Part shown: positions 34,196-38,662 of the stretch, one piece after another
Numbering within the stretch: the stretch's first letter is position 1
How the letters are laid out: each line of letters opens with the position of its first letter
From: Variibacter sp.
GTDB taxonomy: Bacteria; Pseudomonadota; Alphaproteobacteria; Rhizobiales; Xanthobacteraceae
DNA: 38,662 nucleotides
Reading direction: 5' to 3'
Assembly (NCBI GenBank): GCA_019689555.1
Contig: JADGHE010000029.1
Coordinates: 1 to 38,662 of the forward strand
Made by a program: the position numbers and the translations under genes
Notes under the pieces: generated by a model
What the model saw: the letters and a program-made list of their open reading frames with translations, nothing else
The model's database searches: none
Told to the model about the DNA's origin: nothing

Positions 34196-34996
34196 TCAGG
34201 ACCTGCCGGCCCGGGCGGGGGCGGCAAGCGTCTTCTTTCCCGGCCAACGGCACAGATCGTTGATGAGGCAGCGTTCGCAGTCCGGCCGCATGGCCTTGCA
34301 GACGTAGCGGCCGTGCAGGATCAGCCAGTGATGCGCATGCCGCTTGTATGCGGGCGGCACCCGCGCCTCGAGCTTCGTCTCGACCTCGAGCGGCGTCTTG
34401 CCGGGCGCGAGCCCGGTCCGGTTGCAGACGCGAAAGACATGGGTGTCGACCGCGATGGTCGGCTCGCCGAAGGCGGCGTTGAGGACGACGTTCGCCGTCT
34501 TGCGGCCGACGCCCGGCAGCGCTTCGAGCGCGCCGCGGTCGCGCGGGACCTCGCCGCCGTGCTCGGCGATGAGCTTCTGCGCGAGCGCAATGACATTCTT
34601 CGCCTTGGTCCGGTAAAGGCCGATCGTCTTGATCGCCTCGCGCAGGCGCTCTTCCCCGAGCGCCACCATCTTCTCGGGCGTATCGACCTCGGCGAAGAGC
34701 GGCCGCGTCGCCTTGTTGACGCTCGCATCGGTTGCCTGCGCCGACAGCACCACCGCAACGAGGAGCGTGAAGGGATTCACATATTCGAGCTCGCCCTTGG
34801 GCTCGGGGTTCGCGGTCTGGAAGCGGCGAAACGCCTCCTCGATCTCGGCCTTCGTCCATGGCCGCACCGCGGCCGCGCGCCCGTCGGCCGCCGGCGCAGG
34901 CGCCGGCTTGACGGTGCCGCGCGCGGCCGCGCTCTTGGCGGGCGCTTTCGCCTTGGGCCGAACTTCGGCCGGTGCAGGAGTGGCGCTTTTTCTCAT
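34196..34996 (-). CDS. nth: Endonuclease III (DNA glycosylase/AP lyase)
   Basis: A 266-residue HhH-GPD glycosylase that removes oxidised pyrimidines. The helix-hairpin-helix LPGVGRKTANV contains catalytic Lys166, with Asp184 in IAVDTHVFRV. The 4Fe-4S cluster loop is Cys-x6-Cys-x2-Cys-x5-Cys (233-249). The first about 44 residues are an Ala/Pro/Lys-rich tail absent from E. coli Nth, which may bind DNA or be disordered. A GTG at 34867 would give a 223-residue protein without the tail. ATG 34996 has AGGGAAG upstream. It is divergent from the DUF2244 gene with only 21 bp between start codons. Confidence 0.94.
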   Translation of the reverse strand: MRKSATPAPAEVRPKAKAPAKSAAARGTVKPAPAPAADGRAAAVRPWTKAEIEEAFRRFQTANPEPKGELEYVNPFTLLVAVVLSAQATDASVNKATRPLFAEVDTPEKMVALGEERLREAIKTIGLYRTKAKNVIALAQKLIAEHGGEVPRDRGALEALPGVGRKTANVVLNAAFGEPTIAVDTHVFRVCNRTGLAPGKTPLEVETKLEARVPPAYKRHAHHWLILHGRYVCKAMRPDCERCLINDLCRWPGKKTLAAPARAGRS

Positions 34997-35003
34997 TTCT
35001 TCC

Positions 35004-35010
35004 CTATATT
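35004..35010. promoter_or_regulatory. Overlapping divergent -10 elements (nth / DUF2244)
   Basis: CTATATT in the 21-bp gap reads as CTATAT/TATATT on the plus strand and AATATAG on the minus strand. As a -10 element it would start DUF2244 transcription at or next to its ATG (35018), a leaderless message, while nth could also start within a few bases of its ATG. No good -35 was seen for either. Confidence 0.35.
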
Positions 35011-35017
35011 GGGCCCC

Positions 35018-35530
35018 ATGCGCATCGACAACGACCGCGGTCCGGAGCCCCCCATCTTCTCGGCCGTCATCACGCCGCATCGGTCGCTGTCGCGCAAGGG
35101 CTTCCTCGCGCTGATGCTGGTGATCGGCGGCGTGAGCTTCACCGGCGGGCTCGCGTTCTACATGGCCGGCGCCTGGCCCGTGGTGGGGTTCATGGGCCTC
35201 GACGTCGCGCTGATGTACTGGGCCTTGAAGGCCAACTACCGCAGCGCCGCCGCCTACGAGCAGGTGATCGTCACGCCGAGCGAACTGACCGTGCGCAAGG
35301 TGAGCCACCGCGGCGAGGTCGGCGAATGGTCGCTCAACCCGCTCTGGGTGCGGCTCGACCGGCAGAGCATGGACGATTTCGGCCTCCAACAGATCGCACT
35401 GGTCTCCCACGGCCGGCGGCTGCCGATCGCGAGCTATCTCAGCCCGGCCGAGAGGGAGAGCTTCGCGGCCGCGCTCGCCGCCGCGCTCGCCGAGGCGAAG
35501 CGCGGACCGACCCGCACTGTCCTGCCCTGA
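35018..35530 (+). CDS. DUF2244 membrane protein
   Basis: A 170-residue protein with an N-terminal cytoplasmic stretch (PPIFSAVITPHRSLS), two closely spaced membrane helices (about 27-65) and a C-terminal domain with YEQVIVTPSELTVRKVSHRGE and WVRLDRQ. This is the pattern of DUF2244, an uncharacterised alphaproteobacterial integral membrane family with a PH-like cytoplasmic part. No ribosome binding site is visible before the ATG, consistent with a leaderless message. No function can be assigned from context; it is divergent from nth and followed by a DNA-repair methyltransferase gene. Confidence 0.82.
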   Translation: MRIDNDRGPEPPIFSAVITPHRSLSRKGFLALMLVIGGVSFTGGLAFYMAGAWPVVGFMGLDVALMYWALKANYRSAAAYEQVIVTPSELTVRKVSHRGEVGEWSLNPLWVRLDRQSMDDFGLQQIALVSHGRRLPIASYLSPAERESFAAALAAALAEAKRGPTRTVLP

Positions 35531-35592
35531 GCGGAGGCAGAAACCGGGTGGCTTGAGGCGTCAGGAATCCTAAGTTGGAGGGCATGGAAATC

Positions 35593-36495
35593 ATGACCCG
35601 CGAGTGCGCCATGCTCTCGCCCGATCGCCGTCCGGACGCCCTGTCGCTGGCCACGGCAGCCACCGACTACGACATCGTGCGCCGCGCCATCGCCTTCATA
35701 TCCGAGAATTGGCGCGCGCAACCCGACATCGAGACCATCGCCTTCGCCGTGGGTGTGGGCCCGACCGACCTGCATCATCTCTTCCGGCGGTGGGCCGGGA
35801 TCACCCCCAAGGCCTTCCTGCAGGCGATCACGCTCGATCATGCCCGCCGGCTGCTCCGCGACTCGGCGAGCGTGCTCGACGCCTCCTACGAGGTCGGACT
35901 GTCGGGACCGGGCCGCCTGCACGACCTGTTCGTGACCCACGAGGCGATGTCGCCCGGCGAATGGAAGTCGGGCGGCGAAGGGCTCCTCATCACCTACGGC
36001 TACCATGCCTCCCCGTTCGGCACCGCGCTCGTGATGACGACCGCGCGGGGCCTGTGCGGCCTCGCCTTTGCGGACGCCGGCGAGGAGCATCGGGCCTTCT
36101 GCGACATGCAGCGGCGCTGGCCGCGCGCGAGCTATGTGGAGAGCCCGGCGGCGACGGCCGCGATCGCGCAGCGCATCTTCGACCCGACGCTGTGGCGGCC
36201 CGACCGGCCGCTGCGCATCGTCTTCATCGGGACGGACTTCGAGCTGCGGGTGTGGGAGACGCTGCTCGCGATCCCGATGGGGCGCACCACCACCTATTCG
36301 GACATCGCCGCGCGGCTCGGCCGCCCCAAGGCCGCACGCGCCGTCGGCGCAGCGATCGGCAGAAACCCGATCTCGTTCGTCGTGCCGTGCCATCGCGTGG
36401 TCGGCCGCTCGGGCGATCTCTGCGGCTATCACTGGGGCCTCACCCGCAAGCGCGCCATGCTCGGCTGGGAAGCCGGCCGCGTCGCCGCAAGCTGA
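35593..36495 (+). CDS. AraC-type HTH/methylated-DNA-protein cysteine methyltransferase
   Basis: A 300-residue Ada-like protein lacking the N-terminal zinc domain. Residues 25-125 are an AraC-type DNA-binding domain (VGVGPTDLHHLFRRWAGITP, later RLHDLFVTHEAMSPGEW). Residues 130-295 are an O6-methylguanine-DNA methyltransferase with TTTYSDIAARLG, AVGAAIGRNPISFVVPCHRVV and acceptor Cys266. It repairs O6-methylguanine by suicidal methyl transfer. E. coli Ada senses damage by methyl-phosphotriester repair at Cys38 of its first domain; that domain is missing, so activation must differ or the HTH is structural. The start at 35593 is preferred because GGAGGG lies ten bases upstream; ATG 35584 is too close to that site. 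Confidence 0.9.
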   Translation: MTRECAMLSPDRRPDALSLATAATDYDIVRRAIAFISENWRAQPDIETIAFAVGVGPTDLHHLFRRWAGITPKAFLQAITLDHARRLLRDSASVLDASYEVGLSGPGRLHDLFVTHEAMSPGEWKSGGEGLLITYGYHASPFGTALVMTTARGLCGLAFADAGEEHRAFCDMQRRWPRASYVESPAATAAIAQRIFDPTLWRPDRPLRIVFIGTDFELRVWETLLAIPMGRTTTYSDIAARLGRPKAARAVGAAIGRNPISFVVPCHRVVGRSGDLCGYHWGLTRKRAMLGWEAGRVAAS

Positions 36496-36588
36496 ACCGC
36501 AGGCCGGCCGGACCACCGCATCCGCGGAACCATCACGGAAAGCGCGAGGTTGTCCCGGCGTCGGGGGATGCACGCCGAGGAGAACGAC

Positions 36589-36924
36589 ATGAGACGTGGT
36601 ATTTCGGCTCGCTTCCGCACCGGCACGCTGGCCACGGCAGTGGTCCTGCTTGCCACGCCGGTTCTGGCGCAGGGTGAAGGCAGCAAGTCCGGCACCGAAG
36701 ATCCGACGGCCAAGTCGGGCGTCATGCAGGATCGCGGCGCGCCGATGAGCCCGGGCGACACCACCGGCGCGATGCAGCGGTCCGCACCGCCCGCCGGCAT
36801 GTCCACAGGTTCAGAAGCCGGTTCGGGCGGCGGCCAGGCCGAGGGCCAGGGCTCGAGCGCGCCGGAACAGCCCTTGAGCGATCCCCGCGCCAACCCCAAC
36901 ACGCCGGTGAGCCCCCGCCGCTGA
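36589..36924 (+). CDS. Small exported disordered protein
   Basis: A 111-residue protein with a signal peptide (MRRGISARFRTG, hydrophobic LATAVVLLATP, cleavage after VLAQ). The mature 80 residues are rich in Gly, Ser, Pro, Ala and Gln with no cysteine and few hydrophobics, so they should be intrinsically disordered. The family is not recognised. Repeated short segments such as GSGGG and SxGSE occur. A strong GAGGAG site precedes the ATG, and a perfect intrinsic terminator follows 20 bp after the stop. Those signals argue for a real, well-expressed transcription unit. Possible roles are a cell-surface or stress-related secreted protein. Confidence 0.7.
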   Translation: MRRGISARFRTGTLATAVVLLATPVLAQGEGSKSGTEDPTAKSGVMQDRGAPMSPGDTTGAMQRSAPPAGMSTGSEAGSGGGQAEGQGSSAPEQPLSDPRANPNTPVSPRR

Positions 36925-36944
36925 ACGCGGGCTGTCGCGAACAG

Positions 36945-36981
36945 GCGGGCGCCGCAGCCCCCGGCTGCGGCGCCCGCTTTT
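36945..36981 (+). terminator. Intrinsic terminator after the small exported protein
   Basis: A perfect 15-bp stem GCGGGCGCCGCAGCC/GGCTGCGGCGCCCGC with a CCC loop, followed by TTTT on the plus strand. It ends the plus-strand run and separates it from the convergent gpmA. Confidence 0.93.
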
Positions 36982-37000
36982 CATCCCGTGGGGTCTCGTG

Positions 37001-37020
37001 CCCGCCGCCCGCGCGGCGGG
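37001..37020 (-). repeat. Stem-loop at the 3' end of gpmA
   Basis: A perfect 8-bp inverted repeat CCCGCCGC/GCGGCGGG with a 4-base loop, 27 bp past the gpmA stop, plus a second small hairpin (GAAGCC-N4-GGCTTC, 37033-37048) over the stop codon. No T-run follows on the minus strand, so it is at best a weak terminator or an mRNA 3' end protector. Confidence 0.4.
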
Positions 37021-37046
37021 GGCCGCTCGGCCGAAGCCCGCAGGCT

Positions 37047-37667
37047 TCAGGCGGCGAGATCGAGCTTGTCGGCGACGGTCGAATCGGCCTCCAGCCGATA
37101 GATGATCGGCGCGCCGGTCGCGATCTCGCGCTTGACGATCTCGGCCGGCGACAGGCGCTCCAGCACCATCACGAGCGCGCGCAGCGAATTGCCGTGCGCG
37201 GAAACGAGCACGCGCTCTCCGCGCAAAACGCGCGGCAGGATCTCCTGGAGATAGTAGGGCAGCACGCGCGCGGCCGTATCCTTCAGGCTCTCGCCGCCCG
37301 GCGGGGCGACGTCGTAGGAGCGCCGCCAGATGTGCACCTGCTCCTCGCCCCACTTCTTGCGGGCTTCGTCCTTGTTGAGGCCCGACAGGTCGCCATAGTC
37401 GCGCTCGTTGAGAGCCTCGTTGCGGAAGATCGGCAGTCCCGGCTGGCCGAGCTCCTCCACGATGATGTCGAGCGTGCGCTGGGCGCGCTTGAGCGCCGAG
37501 GTGAAGGCGACGTCGAACCGCAGCCCTTGCGTCTTCAGCTTGCGCCCGGCGAGCCGCGCTTCTTCGACGCCCTTCTCCGAGAGGTCGACGTCGCGCCAGC
37601 CGGTGAAGAGATTCTTCTTGTTCCACTCGCTTTCGCCGTGGCGGACGAGCACCAGCAACCGATCCAT
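37047..37667 (-). CDS. gpmA: 2,3-bisphosphoglycerate-dependent phosphoglycerate mutase
   Basis: A 206-residue histidine phosphatase-fold enzyme interconverting 3- and 2-phosphoglycerate in glycolysis and gluconeogenesis. The phospho-acceptor His10 is in [10 protein letters not shown], followed by [39 protein letters not shown] and the second catalytic histidine in [11 protein letters not shown]. It is shorter than E. coli GpmA (about 250) but the length is usual for the alphaproteobacterial form. It follows dapB after 83 bp in the same direction, an order common in Hyphomicrobiales. Confidence 0.95.
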   Translation of the reverse strand: MDRLLVLVRHGESEWNKKNLFTGWRDVDLSEKGVEEARLAGRKLKTQGLRFDVAFTSALKRAQRTLDIIVEELGQPGLPIFRNEALNERDYGDLSGLNKDEARKKWGEEQVHIWRRSYDVAPPGGESLKDTAARVLPYYLQEILPRVLRGERVLVSAHGNSLRALVMVLERLSPAEIVKREIATGAPIIYRLEADSTVADKLDLAA

Positions 37668-37750
37668 CCTCTTGGTCCTTTCCCAGGCACGCCGCTCTCA
37701 CCGCCCGCGGCAGCAATCTCACCGCGGGTTCCAAGGCGGCCGCAAAGACA

Positions 37751-38557
37751 TCACAGCCCCAGCACGTCCGTCATGGCATAGAGGCCGGGGGGCTTGCCGC
37801 GCGTCCACAAGGCCGCGCGCAGCGCGCCGTGCGCGAACAGCATGCGGTCCTCGGCCTTGTGGACAAGCTCGATGCGCTCGGCCGGCCCGGCGAAGATCAC
37901 GCGATGCTCGCCGACGACGGTTCCGCCGCGCAGCGAGGCAAAGCCGATGTCGCCCGCCCGGCGCGGGCCGGTGATGCCGTCGCGGCCGCGCGCAGCGTGC
38001 GCGTCGAGGTCGATGCCGCGGCCCTCCGCGGCCGCCTGGCCGAGCATCAGCGCGGTGCCGGAAGGCGCGTCCACCTTCTTGTTGTGGTGCATCTCGAGAA
38101 TTTCGATGTCGAATGTCGCATCGAGCGCCGCTGCGACGCGCTTGACGAGACCGACGAGGAGATTGACGCCGATGCTCATATTGCCGGACTTGACGATCGC
38201 GATCTTTCGCGCCGCCTCCTCGAGGCGCGCTTCATGATCGCGTTCGAGCCCGGTGGTGCCGATGATGTGGGCGCAGCCGGCCTCGGCCGCCAGCGCGGCG
38301 AGCGCGACGGTGGCCTTGGGCGTGGTGAAATCGACGATCGCGTCGGCCGCGCGCAGCAGCGGGGCGGGATCGCTCGTGATCGCGACGCCGAGCGCCGGCA
38401 GTCCGGCGAGGACGCCGGCATCCTGCCCGATGAGCGGCGATTCCGCGGCCTCCAGCGCGCCGACGAGGCTCAGCCCGCCCGTCTCGGCCGCCGCCTTGAC
38501 GAGCGTGCGCCCCATGCGCCCGCCGGCGCCGGCGATCACCAGCCTCATGTCGGCCAT
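37751..38557 (-). CDS. dapB: 4-hydroxy-tetrahydrodipicolinate reductase
   Basis: A 268-residue NAD(P)H-dependent reductase of the diaminopimelate/lysine pathway, supplying peptidoglycan and lysine precursors. The nucleotide-binding loop is [13 protein letters not shown] (7-19), with FTTP at 77-80 and the catalytic segment [16 protein letters not shown] (His157/158, Lys160/161). The first ATG at 38557 has AAGGA touching it, too close to serve well. The second ATG, at 38548 (fourth codon), has the same site at a normal nine-base spacing and may be the true start. The family often keeps both. Confidence 0.95.
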   Translation of the reverse strand: MADMRLVIAGAGGRMGRTLVKAAAETGGLSLVGALEAAESPLIGQDAGVLAGLPALGVAITSDPAPLLRAADAIVDFTTPKATVALAALAAEAGCAHIIGTTGLERDHEARLEEAARKIAIVKSGNMSIGVNLLVGLVKRVAAALDATFDIEILEMHHNKKVDAPSGTALMLGQAAAEGRGIDLDAHAARGRDGITGPRRAGDIGFASLRGGTVVGEHRVIFAGPAERIELVHKAEDRMLFAHGALRAALWTRGKPPGLYAMTDVLGL

Positions 38558-38586
38558 TCCTTGAGTTCCCGGATAACGCCCGCGGG

Positions 38587-38615
38587 ATATAACCGGACGC
38601 CGCCCCGGAGAAAAG
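38587..38615 (-). promoter_or_regulatory. Candidate dapB promoter
   Basis: On the minus strand, CTTTTC (38610-38615), a 17-bp spacer and TTATAT (38587-38592) give a plausible sigma-70-type promoter 30-58 bp upstream of dapB. The -10 is good and the -35 weak. Nothing else is recognisable between here and the window end. Confidence 0.4.
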
Positions 38616-38662
38616 CGCCCGGTCGCGCGTCGCCCCCCCCCGGAACTAGGAGGTCGCGGCCG

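Noticed and set aside
1-38662. tRNA, rRNA, CRISPR array, insertion sequence or prophage
   Set aside because: No tRNA-like cloverleaf, regular repeat-spacer array, transposase or phage gene was seen on reading the intergenic regions and frames.

Overview
This is a gene-dense, very GC-rich chromosomal segment from an alphaproteobacterium, most likely a member of the Hyphomicrobiales (Rhizobiales). The assignment rests on gene content and order: a ubiE-ubiB-coaBC-dut run divergent from mutM, a DivL-type cell-cycle kinase with tyrosine in place of the phospho-acceptor histidine, a TsaE/sugar-kinase fusion, a his operon carrying a DUF2628 gene and ending hisF-hisE-coaA, an OlsB-type ornithine-lipid acyltransferase, and dapB-gpmA near nth. 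No rRNA, tRNA, insertion sequence, prophage or CRISPR array was found.

Layout. (1) 0.1-6.3 kb, minus strand: an accessory operon read dctP-dctQ-dctM-amidase-small membrane protein-kelch protein. It looks like an uptake-and-hydrolysis unit for an organic acid or amide, but dctP has a frameshift and dctQ an in-frame amber codon, so the transporter as sequenced is broken. A sigma-54-like promoter lies upstream. (2) 6.5-8.8 kb, minus: a TorF-type putative porin with a clear intrinsic terminator, and a ketopantoate-reductase-like dehydrogenase. (3) 9.1-10.3 kb, plus: zapE. (4) 10.3-20.3 kb, minus: ubiE, ubiB, coaBC, dut, an Rrf2 regulator, cysK, divL and the tsaE-kinase fusion, covering ubiquinone and CoA synthesis, nucleotide sanitation, cysteine synthesis, cell-cycle control and tRNA t6A/cell-wall recycling. 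(5) 20.4-21.3 kb: mutM. (6) 21.4-25.7 kb: an orphan ABC-type solute-binding protein divergent from a short bifunctional putA. (7) 26-29.2 kb, plus: a hybrid histidine kinase followed by olsB, which has a Pho-box-like site upstream. (8) 29.2-34 kb, minus: hisB, DUF2628, hisH, hisA, hisF, hisE, coaA. (9) 34.2-36.9 kb: nth divergent from a DUF2244 gene, then an AraC-HTH/methylguanine-DNA methyltransferase and a small exported disordered protein closed by a perfect intrinsic terminator. (10) 37-38.6 kb, minus: dapB and gpmA.

Most of the window is core metabolism and DNA maintenance. The most interesting signals are the decayed TRAP-amidase-kelch operon, candidate regulatory DNA (paired GANTC sites with a CtrA-like half site before divL, a palindrome on the cysK promoter, a Pho box before olsB, a 21-bp element shared by zapE and mutM), a Cys-to-Ser change in the CoaC active-site loop, and repeated GTGA stop/start overlaps inside operons. 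All names come from reading the translated sequence. No database search was run.
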